IMG/VR virus record: IMGVR_UViG_3300049001_000101
Coordinates: 1 to 41,251 of that record
Length of the DNA: 41,251 bases
Origin: a virus
Reading direction: 5' to 3' (one strand)
Under the pieces are notes generated by a model. That model saw only the letters and a list, made by a program, of their open reading frames with translations. It made no database searches and was not told the origin of the DNA. Below, one piece after another: positions 1 through 6,907 of this stretch (positions are counted from its first letter, which is position 1; each line of letters begins with the position of its first letter). A program made the translations under genes and the position numbers.

Positions 1-1578
1 ATGACCTCACGCACAGTACATCTCGGGTTTGAAATTGGAGGTGATCCCGGTCACTCCATCCCGGTTGTGATCCCTGTCCGGCACATGGCCGTCACTGGCC
101 AGACGCAGGAATCAGGCAAGACGACTGCGCTGGAAGCTCTGATCACCCGTTCCCGGCTGCCTGCGATTGCGTTCCTTACCAAGCGCGGTGAAGCCAGCTT
201 CACTAACGCGCATCAGATCAAGGCATTCTTTCAGGAGCGCGCGGACTGGCAATTTGTCGAATCGATTCTTGAATCCACCATGAAGCAACGCATGAAGTTT
301 GAGCGTGCGTGGATCGTCAAGTCTTGCCGTGGAGCAAAAACCCTTGCTGACGTTCAAGCCAATGTTGAACGGCTGCAGGCGCTATCAAAGCGCAGCATGG
401 ACCAGGACCTCTACATGCTCCTGGGCGAGTACCTGGCCAAAGTGGTTCCGCTCATCCGTTCCCTGCCCAAGTCGTCAAACGTGGTGATCGATGACGGGCT
501 GAACGTGATGGATCTCCGCAGTTACCCCGAGGAATTGCAGTCGCTTGTCATCAGCTCCACGCTGGACCACATCCACAAAACGGCGAATGGCGTGATCACC
601 GTAATCCCAGAGGCGTGGAAGTTTATTCCCCAGGGTCGCAACACGCCCGTGCACATGGTCGCGGAAAAGTTGATTCGCGAAGGCGCGGGACTCAGAAATT
701 ATGTTTGGATCGATTCCCAGGACATGGCCGGCGTGGACAAGGTGCTTCTCCGCGGTTGTCCCGTGTGGCTGATCGGTGTGCAGCGTGAAGCCAATGAGTT
801 GAAGCGCGCGCTGGCCAACATGCCGGCAGGCCTGAAAAAGCCGAAGGCTGATCAGGTGGCCACGCTTCAGCTCGGCCAGTTCTATGCCTGCTTTGGGAGC
901 GAGATCCGAAAGACGTACGTGCAGCCGGCCTGGATGGACGAAAAGGCTGGAAGCGCAATAGCAGCAGGCCGGCTGGACGTGCACAGTGTTCAAAAACCCG
1001 CGCAAGCGTTTGCGAAGGAGAAAGACATGGAGTGGAAAGAACGCTTTGAATCTGAAAAACGCCGTGCAGACAAACTGGAACTTGAAGTAGCGCGGCTCTC
1101 AGGCATCATCGAAAAGTTAGATCGCCAGGACAATGAAGCGTTCGGCGCAAGAATGCGTGCTTCCGAGCCCGCTGAATCCATAAGCAACGGGCGCTCCTTT
1201 ACTCCGGAGGAAAGTTTTGATAATGAGGCCCTCTATAAATCCTTCAAGGCGCGGCTCATTGAAGAAGCTCCGGGCATCGTTGTAGCTCTCACTAAATCTG
1301 TCCCTGAGATTGAAGTCCGCGAAGTGCGGGGAAAATTCACCATGGACACAACCACGCCAGAGGGCCGCATTGCCTATCTGATCGCTGATGGGTTCTTTGA
1401 TGCGAACCGTATCAATTCCGAAGTAGTCCAGGAATTGGCGGAGCGGGGCTGGCCCACGCTTGCGCCCAATGTCGGGCGCGCATTCGGTTCCTTAACAGAA
1501 AAAGGATTTCTTCTCTCCAAAGAGAAGGGCCGTTACAAAGCAGTTGCCGGCATGAAAGTCAACATCATCCGCGCGTAA
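1..1578 (+). CDS. HerA/FtsK-like P-loop ATPase with C-terminal winged-helix-like region
   Basis: A 525-residue protein whose ATG is the first base of the window. A Walker A loop (GQTQESGKT, residues 33-41) and a Walker B strand ending in acidic residues (VVIDD, 161-165) mark an additional-strand P-loop ATPase of the HerA/FtsK/VirB4 type. The segment GVQREANELKR near residue 260 sits where these families carry their sensor motif. A charged coiled-coil stretch spans about 338-378, and the last 70 residues look like a winged helix (ERGWPTLAPNVGRAFGSLTEKG). Such enzymes move DNA or proteins with ATP. In this early block a role in DNA replication or processing is more likely than packaging, because a separate large terminase exists at 32333-34162. 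The exact role is not known. Confidence 0.6.
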   Translation: MTSRTVHLGFEIGGDPGHSIPVVIPVRHMAVTGQTQESGKTTALEALITRSRLPAIAFLTKRGEASFTNAHQIKAFFQERADWQFVESILESTMKQRMKFERAWIVKSCRGAKTLADVQANVERLQALSKRSMDQDLYMLLGEYLAKVVPLIRSLPKSSNVVIDDGLNVMDLRSYPEELQSLVISSTLDHIHKTANGVITVIPEAWKFIPQGRNTPVHMVAEKLIREGAGLRNYVWIDSQDMAGVDKVLLRGCPVWLIGVQREANELKRALANMPAGLKKPKADQVATLQLGQFYACFGSEIRKTYVQPAWMDEKAGSAIAAGRLDVHSVQKPAQAFAKEKDMEWKERFESEKRRADKLELEVARLSGIIEKLDRQDNEAFGARMRASEPAESISNGRSFTPEESFDNEALYKSFKARLIEEAPGIVVALTKSVPEIEVREVRGKFTMDTTTPEGRIAYLIADGFFDANRINSEVVQELAERGWPTLAPNVGRAFGSLTEKGFLLSKEKGRYKAVAGMKVNIIRA

Positions 1579-1594
1579 GAAAGAAGCGAAGGAA

Positions 1595-1861
1595 ATGACG
1601 GATACACAGACCATCCACCAATTCGCGGAGCAAAACATGCTGGTGGCGAAGTATCTGCTCGGCGAGCTGAGCGGAGCCGACCTGGAAGATTTTGATATCC
1701 ACTTGTTCGAGTGCTCCATCTGCGCTGAACAGGTGAAAGCCGGACAGGAATTCACGGCAAATATTCCGGCTGTCCTTCCGTGCGATGAACCAGGCCCCAT
1801 GCAATGGTGGCGGCGCATAAAAAAAGTTTGGGGCCAACGCAAATTCTGGAGGAACGCTTAA
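1595..1861 (+). CDS. Anti-sigma-factor-like zinc-finger protein (zf-HC2 type), soluble
   Basis: An 88-residue protein with GGA before ATG. The segment YLLGELSGADLEDFDIHLFE followed by CSIC matches the N-terminal zinc-binding domain of ZAS anti-sigma factors: a helix, then H36 with C40 and C43. Bacterial anti-sigma factors with this domain usually have a membrane segment and an extracellular part. This one ends in a short basic tail (MQWWRRIKKVWGQRKFWRNA), so it would be cytoplasmic. Binding a host sigma factor to redirect transcription early in infection is a plausible job but is inferred from the domain alone. The stop codon abuts the next ATG (TAAATG). Confidence 0.5.
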   Translation: MTDTQTIHQFAEQNMLVAKYLLGELSGADLEDFDIHLFECSICAEQVKAGQEFTANIPAVLPCDEPGPMQWWRRIKKVWGQRKFWRNA

Positions 1862-2080
1862 ATGTACGAACTCAGCTTTCTCTCTATCGGCCTTCTCGCC
1901 GGCATGGCGATCGGCTGCATGATCATGGCTGTCCTGCATCGCCGCGCGGAAGCGCGCAAAGAGCAAAAGTGGCGCGCGGAATTGCAGGCTGCGGAAGCGG
2001 TCAAGCGTCCGCCGGCTAGAGTCGTTTCCCTGCCCCAGCGTAAGATGCGCCGCGGTGTGGAGCGGAGCGACATCAGATGA
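1862..2080 (+). CDS. Small membrane protein
   Basis: A 72-residue protein starting immediately after the preceding stop. Residues 5-25 form one hydrophobic helix, followed by a basic, charged cytoplasmic tail (RRAEARKEQKWRAELQAAEA). The stop overlaps the next ATG as ATGA. I do not recognise a family; the layout suggests a membrane-anchored accessory protein of the early operon. Confidence 0.5.
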   Translation: MYELSFLSIGLLAGMAIGCMIMAVLHRRAEARKEQKWRAELQAAEAVKRPPARVVSLPQRKMRRGVERSDIR

Positions 2081-2235
2081 TCCGGATCATGCAAGCCCTC
2101 ATCTCCGGGATCGCGCTCGGCCTGGGCATCGGCAGCGGCCTGGCCGAAATGTGGCTTACCTCCGCTGCCTGCTTCGCCGGCACTGCGCTCGGGCTGTTCC
2201 TTTTCGTCCGCTCCTGTCTCCGGAGGGCCTTCTAA
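2077..2235 (+). CDS. Tiny two-helix membrane protein
   Basis: A 52-residue ORF beginning in an ATGA overlap with the preceding gene and ending (TAA) directly before the next ATG. Two hydrophobic, glycine- and alanine-rich segments (about 4-22 and 26-45) would make a membrane hairpin, closed by a basic RSCLRRAF end. The precise tiling with both neighbours is the main argument that it is real. Confidence 0.45.
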   Translation: MIRIMQALISGIALGLGIGSGLAEMWLTSAACFAGTALGLFLFVRSCLRRAF

Positions 2236-2436
2236 ATGCAGCACTTCACCAAGAACACCGAATCTGCGCGCGCCTGGTGCGGCAAGTGCAAGACGTTCAC
2301 TGACCACAAAGTATCGTGCGGCCAGCTCGTCAAATCGCATTGCCTTCCCTGCGCCGATAAGCAGGAAGCCGAACATCAGCGCCGTCTCGCCAATCCTGAG
2401 CCGCCCATTCCAGTGCAGGAGGCTTTTTTCGCATGA
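2236..2436 (+). CDS. Small zinc-ribbon-like protein
   Basis: A 66-residue protein with paired cysteines CGKC (15-18) and HCLPC (35-39), a minimal zinc ribbon. It ends in an ATGA overlap with the next cysteine-rich gene. The function is unknown; short zinc-ribbon proteins recur throughout this phage. Confidence 0.5.
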   Translation: MQHFTKNTESARAWCGKCKTFTDHKVSCGQLVKSHCLPCADKQEAEHQRRLANPEPPIPVQEAFFA

Positions 2437-2690
2437 GCCCTTGCTTCAATGTAAATGTCGGCGGCAAGACCGCGATCCTCTGCACTGGCCGCGGGCCGCG
2501 CAAAAAGTGTGGCTGCGGTCGGCCGTCCACCAAGCTTTGTGATTTTCCGCTGAGCCCTGCAGCTCAGGTCACGCACAAGCGCACCTGCGACAAGCCGCTC
2601 TGCGATAACTGCGCGCATCACGTTCCCGGCAAGGACCTGGATTACTGCGGCGAACACGCTGACAAATTGGGAGTGTCTTTAATTCTATGA
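2433..2690 (+). CDS. Cysteine-rich phage zinc-binding protein
   Basis: An 85-residue protein with many cysteines in CxC and CxxC spacing (KKCGCGRPSTKLCDFP, CDKPLCDNCAHHV, DYCGEH). The pattern Cys-rich knuckle, then CDKPLC..C, then DYC..H is familiar from small hypothetical proteins in many phages and probably binds two zinc ions. It is translationally coupled to the preceding gene (ATGA at 2433). Confidence 0.55.
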   Translation: MSPCFNVNVGGKTAILCTGRGPRKKCGCGRPSTKLCDFPLSPAAQVTHKRTCDKPLCDNCAHHVPGKDLDYCGEHADKLGVSLIL

Positions 2691-2832
2691 CTTCCCCACC
2701 CCGCTCCATGCAATGGCTTCGTGTCCTCTGTGGTGAAAGATTTTCTTTTGTAACAAAAACCGGCCGCAAGGCCAGAAAGCGATAGGTGAACTTAGAAGAA
2801 ACAACAACCAATTATTTTTTCTGACTGTAAAT

Positions 2833-2872
2833 CTCCTCCAGCGATCAACGGAAGTGGCGGTCGCTGGGGGAG
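2833..2872 (+). promoter_or_regulatory. Stem-loop upstream of the 2910 gene
   Basis: CTCCTCCAGCGA (2833-2844) pairs over 12 positions, with one G-T wobble, with TCGCTGGGGGAG (2861-2872), leaving a 16-base loop. The right arm carries GGGGGAGG, so the hairpin could hide a ribosome-binding-like sequence or act as an attenuator. No strong U-tract follows, so a classical terminator is less likely. The rest of the 219-base gap 2691-2909 holds a GGCC-GCAA-GGCC mini-hairpin (about 2762-2773) and a degenerate copy of the CTCCGTGGTGAAA repeat near 2720. Confidence 0.35.
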
Positions 2873-2909
2873 GTTTCAAAAACCAAAATCCAAACGCGGA
2901 GGTGATGAC

Positions 2910-3101
2910 GTGAAGGGACAACAGCAGTTTGCCATTTTAACGCCCAAGGCCGTGCGGATGGAGCATCTGATGGCCGAAGGCATGAGCTTCGATGTAGCAT
3001 TCGCGATCGTCGATCTGGAATACACCAGAGACGGACTTTCCCTGAAAGGGGATGCTGTCACCCGATCCACCGATCTGCCGGTCATGGATGTTCCCGCATG
3101 A
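2910..3101 (+). CDS. Small protein, paralog of the next gene
   Basis: A 63-residue protein with a GTG start; a strong GGAGGTGAT ribosome site at about 2898-2906 decides this start. Residues 16-48 (MEHLMAEG.SFDVAFAIVDLEYTRDG) align with the next protein (FIQEAVSEG.SSDDALFLADLEFSEDG). The two are therefore tandem paralogs. It ends in an ATGA overlap. The role is unknown. Confidence 0.5.
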   Translation: MKGQQQFAILTPKAVRMEHLMAEGMSFDVAFAIVDLEYTRDGLSLKGDAVTRSTDLPVMDVPA

Positions 3102-3256
3102 GCTACGTCAGCACAAGGCAACGCTTTATTCAGGAAGCCGTGTCTGAGGGTTGCTCTTCTGATGACGCCCTGTTTCTGGCCGATCTTGAGTTCAGCGAGG
3201 ACGGCGAACCCAAGCCCGGATCGATCTATAAAACTTATAGGAGGTCTGAAGCATGA
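3098..3256 (+). CDS. Small acidic protein, paralog of the preceding gene
   Basis: A 52-residue ORF beginning in an ATGA overlap with the gene at 2910 and ending in another ATGA overlap with the methyltransferase at 3253. It shares the pattern (M/S)EG.S.D.A..(V/A)DLE(Y/F)..DG with its neighbour. The ribosome site for the next gene (AGGAGG, about 3239-3244) lies inside its 3' end. Confidence 0.45.
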   Translation: MSYVSTRQRFIQEAVSEGCSSDDALFLADLEFSEDGEPKPGSIYKTYRRSEA

Positions 3257-4482
3257 AGCTGATCAGCCTCGACCCGGACGATTTCCAAAAGCTTCTCCGC
3301 GGGGAGATTGTCACGCAGGGCGATCTGCAAGTCGCCCTGCACGGAATCGGCCATGCGCAGATGTTCAACGCGCTGGTGGACGCGCTCACGGAAACGCTTC
3401 GTCTCTCCGTCAGTGACGGCCAGGTGCCCATCGCGGCCTTCACGCTCGCCGACGATGAAGAAGAGGTCCGCCGCTGGATCAAAGGCATCAACCAAAGCGA
3501 GCCCTGCCATCCCGGCGACTTCCTTTACCAATTTGCCACCGCAGTGTGCCGCGCCGACGATTGCAATTATCCGTTGGTCCGTCCAACACTGCTCGCGCTC
3601 AAAGCCAAATTCTCCAAAGTTCCGCTTCACGGGGGTGCTATGACCATTGCATGGAGCAACTCCGCTCCCACGCGTCCGGTCCTGCGTTACCACGGGGGAA
3701 AGTTTCGTCTGGCGCCCAAGCTGGTCCGGCTCTTCCCTGCCCACCGCGTTTATACAGAAGTGTTTGGCGGCGGCGCGTCCGTGCTCATGCACAAGCCTCG
3801 CTCATACGCTGAAATTTATAACGATCTCGACGGCGAAGTCGTGAACGTCTTCCGCGTGCTGCAAAATCCCCGCCAGGCTGCGCGCCTGGAAAGGATGCTG
3901 CGGCTCACTCCGTTCGCGCGCAAAGAGTTTGAGCTGGGCTATAAGTCGACGCGAAGCGATATCGAGCGCGCGCGGCGGACCATCATCCGCAGTTTTATGG
4001 GCTTTGGCTCTGATTCAATCACACGGATGAAGGCCAGCCGTGTTGGCTTTAACACGCGAGTAAGCTCCGTGATGAAAACTGGCTTCCGCTGGGATGCAAA
4101 CCGAAGAGGTACTACGCCGGCATCTGATTGGGCCAATTTTCCGATGAGCCTTTCCTTCTTTTGCCAGCGCCTTCAGGGCGTTGTCATTGAGAACCGTGAT
4201 GCCTTCACCATTCTGGAAAAAATGGATTATCACGATGCGCTGCATTACGTCGACCCGCCGTACCCGATCGACACACGTTCGATCATCAATGGAAGAAAGC
4301 CAGAACACCAATATCGTCATGAAATGACCGATGACGATCACGTGCACCTGGCTGCGCTGCTGCACCGACTGCAAGGCATGGTCATAATTTCCAGCTATCC
4401 CGGAGCCTTGTATGCGGAGTTGTTCAAAGGCTGGCAGCGGATCGGGTGGCAGCAGAGTCTTTTCCTAACGGAGACTCAATGA
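3253..4482 (+). CDS. D12-class DNA adenine-N6 methyltransferase with extra N-terminal domain
   Basis: A 409-residue protein. Residues 129-409 are a Dam/D12-class adenine methyltransferase: LRYHGGKFRLAPKLV, then FGGG (171-174, AdoMet binding), NDLDGEVVNVFRVL, and the catalytic DPPY (334-337). It would methylate adenine in a short target and protect phage DNA from host restriction. The first 128 residues are unrelated, acidic, and look like a separate small phage protein fused in frame. An internal ATG at 3637 preceded by GGGGGTG could also yield the bare enzyme. The usual C-terminal EVLW-type end is missing; the gene stops in an ATGA overlap with the next gene, so the terminus may be slightly shortened. 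Confidence 0.8.
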   Translation: MKLISLDPDDFQKLLRGEIVTQGDLQVALHGIGHAQMFNALVDALTETLRLSVSDGQVPIAAFTLADDEEEVRRWIKGINQSEPCHPGDFLYQFATAVCRADDCNYPLVRPTLLALKAKFSKVPLHGGAMTIAWSNSAPTRPVLRYHGGKFRLAPKLVRLFPAHRVYTEVFGGGASVLMHKPRSYAEIYNDLDGEVVNVFRVLQNPRQAARLERMLRLTPFARKEFELGYKSTRSDIERARRTIIRSFMGFGSDSITRMKASRVGFNTRVSSVMKTGFRWDANRRGTTPASDWANFPMSLSFFCQRLQGVVIENRDAFTILEKMDYHDALHYVDPPYPIDTRSIINGRKPEHQYRHEMTDDDHVHLAALLHRLQGMVIISSYPGALYAELFKGWQRIGWQQSLFLTETQ

Positions 4483-5366
4483 CCGCTGCCGCCATCGACA
4501 CTCTCACGCTCGCCTGGTCCGCCATACGCGACGAGTTCCGCGCCAGGCTGCGCGGGATCCACGTCGCGCCATGGTGGGAGCATGCGCGTCTGCTGCGTGT
4601 GATGGGCTTTGGCCACGGCTTTGGCTGGAACATCCAGCAGACGTACAACCAGCGCCGCGGCTCCAATCTGCTGCTCTCTCCGCTGGACTGGCTGCAGGTG
4701 GAATGGTTTGCGACGTACGACTTCCCCCTGCGCGGCATCGAGCGCGGCATTCATGCCATGTTTGACCGTCGCGATCGCGCTCCCGTGCCATGGCAGATTA
4801 ACAGTCTGACGTATTGCGACCAGGCGATCATCGAGGAAAGCGAGTTGATGAAAGAAGCAAGCGTGGGAAGCGGAATCGACTTCCACTTCCCAAACTGGCC
4901 ACAGAAGCGACCGCGCCCGCACACTTTGCTGCTGGCTGTGCCTCCGGCCGGCCGTATGACTTTTGCCGCGATGCAGTCTGAGCGCCAGGTGGACCGCGTC
5001 GCGGAATTGTTTCAGGTGGGCATCGTCTTCACCGTTTATCCCGACGCCTGGCACAAAGAGCAGGCCCGGACGCGCTTCGGCATGGAGTTGGAGTTTTTGG
5101 ATCCGGAAATCAATCTTCACCACGGAGACACGGAGGCACGGAGTGAGCAGGTTAGTAAATTATCTGACCGTGAAAAGAACCGTGAGGATACTGGAAGCGG
5201 TGCTGCCGTATCTCAAACCAGAGGAAAAGCAGGAAGTCGAGGGCGAGTTGTTAAAGATGAAGGAATGGCTGAAGGATGCCGGGCCAGTGGATCGCTACCT
5301 CTACCGCAATTAGATTCCTCCGCGCCTCCGTGTCTCCGTGGTGAAAATTCGCAGGAGGCTTCATGA
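4479..5366 (+). CDS. Hypothetical protein with 3' end derived from an inserted repeat
   Basis: Translationally coupled to the methyltransferase (ATGA at 4479); 295 residues as read. The first ~210 residues look like a genuine protein rich in tryptophan (residue run WWEHARLLRVMGFGHGFGW), with no family I recognise. From about codon 213 onward the frame runs through the inverted-repeat element at 5116-5348 (HHGDTEAR is the translated repeat) and turns into low-quality sequence. The native stop was probably lost by insertion of that element, so the true functional end is likely near 5115. Confidence 0.5.
   Translation: MTAAAIDTLTLAWSAIRDEFRARLRGIHVAPWWEHARLLRVMGFGHGFGWNIQQTYNQRRGSNLLLSPLDWLQVEWFATYDFPLRGIERGIHAMFDRRDRAPVPWQINSLTYCDQAIIEESELMKEASVGSGIDFHFPNWPQKRPRPHTLLLAVPPAGRMTFAAMQSERQVDRVAELFQVGIVFTVYPDAWHKEQARTRFGMELEFLDPEINLHHGDTEARSEQVSKLSDREKNREDTGSGAAVSQTRGKAGSRGRVVKDEGMAEGCRASGSLPLPQLDSSAPPCLRGENSQEAS
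5116..5348. repeat. 233-bp inverted-repeat element (CACGGAG type)
   Basis: The left arm CACCACGGAGACACGGAGGC (from 5118) is mirrored by GCCTCCGTGTCTCCGTGGTG (to about 5343). The full 26-bp arms differ at one position. The element interrupts the end of the preceding gene and encloses a 56-codon ORF. A related single arm is at 18316-18343 and degenerate ones near 2720 and 29197-29225. I associate such arms with dispersed intergenic repeats of Acidobacteria. Confidence 0.65.
5143..5313 (+). CDS. Small helical protein inside the repeat element
   Basis: A 56-residue ORF with a GTG start lying exactly at the inner edge of the left repeat arm. The product is amphipathic and charged (ILEAVLPYLKPEEKQEVEGE, then KMKEWLKDAGPVDRYLYRN) and looks more protein-like than the frame of the 4479 gene over the same bases. 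It is bounded on both sides by the inverted repeat, so it may be the cargo of that element. Function unknown. Confidence 0.4.
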   Translation: MSRLVNYLTVKRTVRILEAVLPYLKPEEKQEVEGELLKMKEWLKDAGPVDRYLYRN

Positions 5367-5629
5367 CCTCAGAATATGTCTCCACCAACATCGATCTTCA
5401 GGTGCGCGAGATTGTTGTCGCGGCCGCAAGCCTGCCTAACGTTTCTCATGTGCTTGCCGGCTACAAGCTGGAAACCCTTCTGGACGATGACTCCAGCATT
5501 TGGTTCTGGCGCGAGCTGGAGCGCCAGTTCGATATCGCTGTGACCAGGTCGCAACGCGCAAGCTTGCTCACCGTCGGCGACGTGGTCCGCTACCTGAAGC
5601 TCCGCAAGAAGATGGAGGCCAATGGCTAA
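5363..5629 (+). CDS. Acyl-carrier-protein-like small protein
   Basis: An 88-residue protein with a good GGAGG site before ATG. The second half (WRELERQFDIAVTRSQRASL then LTVGDVVRYLKLRKK, residues 49-83) follows the ACP pattern: helix II ending in a Phe-Asp/Gly-Ile, then a TVGD-V-Y-L helix. The phosphopantetheine site is uncertain. DDDSS (41-45) lies near the DSL position but is not the canonical motif, so it may never carry a prosthetic group. It could be an ACP-fold binding protein. It ends with MEANG, the codons of which form the ribosome site and start of the next gene. Confidence 0.4.
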   Translation: MTSEYVSTNIDLQVREIVVAAASLPNVSHVLAGYKLETLLDDDSSIWFWRELERQFDIAVTRSQRASLLTVGDVVRYLKLRKKMEANG

Positions 5630-5879
5630 CGAGTCTTCCAAAAAGGTCAGTAACTTCGACGTGCTCAAAGTCATGTGCGAGCGGAACATGGATGTGCGAT
5701 TGTCTACGCTCGACAACGTGCGCGAGGCCCGCAAGATAAAAGGAGGCAGCCAGATCAAGATCGGGATCGCTGGCGACGTTGTCACGGGAATTGCTCTGGG
5801 CAAGTTCGTCGGCGGACTGCTGATCGCCGATAAAGAGCAGTCCAATCAGGTCAAGCTAGAGATGGAGGCCCATGGCTAA
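5622..5879 (+). CDS. Hypothetical small protein
   Basis: An 85-residue protein starting inside the end of the previous gene at GGAGGCCAATGGCTAA, where the same bases serve as ribosome site, start and upstream stop. A glycine-rich hydrophobic stretch (IKIGIAGDVVTGIALGKFVG, residues 46-65) may be membrane-associated. It ends MEAHG, again providing the next gene's start cassette. No family recognised. Confidence 0.5.
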   Translation: MANESSKKVSNFDVLKVMCERNMDVRLSTLDNVREARKIKGGSQIKIGIAGDVVTGIALGKFVGGLLIADKEQSNQVKLEMEAHG

Positions 5880-6189
5880 AAGGCCTTCACTCCTCAAACA
5901 GCGGCGCCGTGATCGGTGTTGTGTCTCCTTCCAGAACAGATTGGCGGATGGATTCCAGCGGCCGGTAGCGCCATTTTTCTCCGCACAGCGGACACTTCAG
6001 GGCAACCGTCGCGCGATAAAACTTTCCGTCCTTCGCTTGCAGCAGCGCAAACGGAAACATCTTGCGGCATCCTTTGCAGATCACGGCCCAATATTTTTCC
6101 TTTTCGTTGTAGCCAAAGTAGCCCATACATCCAGGCCCATTAGCATAGGCGAACCATGGGCGAAAGCGCAAATGGAGGCCCATGGCTAA
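5862..6189. repeat. 18-bp direct repeats flanking an inverted zinc-ribbon gene
   Basis: ATGGAGGCCCATGGCTAA occurs at 5862-5879 and again at 6172-6189. Close relatives, GGAGGCCAATGGCTAA, lie at 5612-5629 and 6892-6907. The two exact copies flank 292 bases containing an oppositely oriented gene. The repeat functions as the end of one gene (EAHG or EANG plus stop), the ribosome site and the ATG of the next, so it is a natural boundary for module exchange by homologous recombination. Confidence 0.6.
5887..6126 (-). CDS. Zinc-ribbon protein, inserted cargo gene
   Basis: A 79-residue protein read against the surrounding operon. C-K-G-C near the start and C-P-L-C-G-E-K-W after a 30-residue loop form a four-cysteine zinc ribbon. 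Start chosen at the ATG just before YFGYNEKEKYW; an upstream extension to 6216 has repeat-derived sequence and is unlikely. It sits between two 18-bp direct repeats and looks like a late arrival. The rightward ORF over the same bases (5872-6189) has an implausible composition and is probably a shadow. Confidence 0.55.
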   Translation of the reverse strand: MGYFGYNEKEKYWAVICKGCRKMFPFALLQAKDGKFYRATVALKCPLCGEKWRYRPLESIRQSVLEGDTTPITAPLFEE

Positions 6190-6907
6190 GCCACGCGCTC
6201 TTGATCTGTGCTGCAAAGCTGGAGGCGCATCTGTAGGCCTGTATCATGCGGGATTTGATGTAACCGGCGTGGATCTGGAATATCAGCCGCGATACCCTTT
6301 CAATGGTTTATTTTTCCCGTTCCGCTTCATCCAGGCTGATGCGCTGACATTTCCTCTTGCTGGCTATGATTTCATCTGGGCAAGCCCTCCCTGCCAACAC
6401 TACTCTCACGCTGCAGCTCCTTTCAGAAACAAAGGAAAAATATATCCGGATATCGTAGCTTCTGTCCGCGAGCGCCTGATCTCGTCCAGAAGTTTGTATG
6501 CGATCGAGAATGTGCTGCAAGCTCCTCTGATCGATCCCATCATTCTTGATGGAACCATGTTCCCTGATCTGAAAGTAATTCGCCGTCGTGCTTTTGAATG
6601 CAATTTTTATATTGAAGTTCCTGAGAGTCACATCAGTCCTGGGCTTGTTGCCCGGGAAGGTTATTCCACAGTAGTCGGCGGAGGCAGGCCGAGCGGAATA
6701 CCAAAGAGCGCAAACCCGTGGCACACGCAAGCGGCTAAAGAAAAGGCTATGGGTATTGATTGGATGAGTCGCCCTGAGCTGAGCAATGCCGTCCCGCCGC
6801 GCTATGCGCAATACATCGCGGGGTGGGCTTTGAGAGCGCTCTCTCTTCCCGATCACCTGATCACCCGATCACCCGATGTCCCGATCCTGCAGGAGGCCAA
6901 TGGCTAA
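6182..6907 (+). CDS. Phage C5-cytosine DNA methyltransferase
   Basis: A 241-residue protein. The AdoMet motif LDLCCKAGGASVGLYHAGF opens the protein (usual form LDLFCGAGG). The catalytic SPPCQ is at 68-72 and ENV at 109-111. The chain is shorter than typical Dcm enzymes but of the length seen in compact phage cytosine methyltransferases. With the adenine enzyme at 3253 it would mask phage DNA from restriction. The last residues are encoded by a GATCACCC micro-repeat (about 6851-6875) before the QEANG end cassette. Confidence 0.75.
   Translation: MAKPRALDLCCKAGGASVGLYHAGFDVTGVDLEYQPRYPFNGLFFPFRFIQADALTFPLAGYDFIWASPPCQHYSHAAAPFRNKGKIYPDIVASVRERLISSRSLYAIENVLQAPLIDPIILDGTMFPDLKVIRRRAFECNFYIEVPESHISPGLVAREGYSTVVGGGRPSGIPKSANPWHTQAAKEKAMGIDWMSRPELSNAVPPRYAQYIAGWALRALSLPDHLITRSPDVPILQEANG

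Noticed and set aside
475-1005. Long ORFs on the - strand opposite the first ATPase gene
   Set aside because: Composition is typical of antisense shadows in GC-rich DNA, and the + strand frame has clear Walker motifs.
5872-6189. 105-codon + strand ORF between the direct repeats
   Set aside because: No protein-like pattern (Arg/Gln/Leu-rich shadow); the - strand frame has a proper four-cysteine zinc ribbon.
6851-6880. GATCACCC short repeats as a possible CRISPR or regulatory array
   Set aside because: Only three units of about eight bases inside a coding end; no spacers. No CRISPR array seen anywhere in the window.
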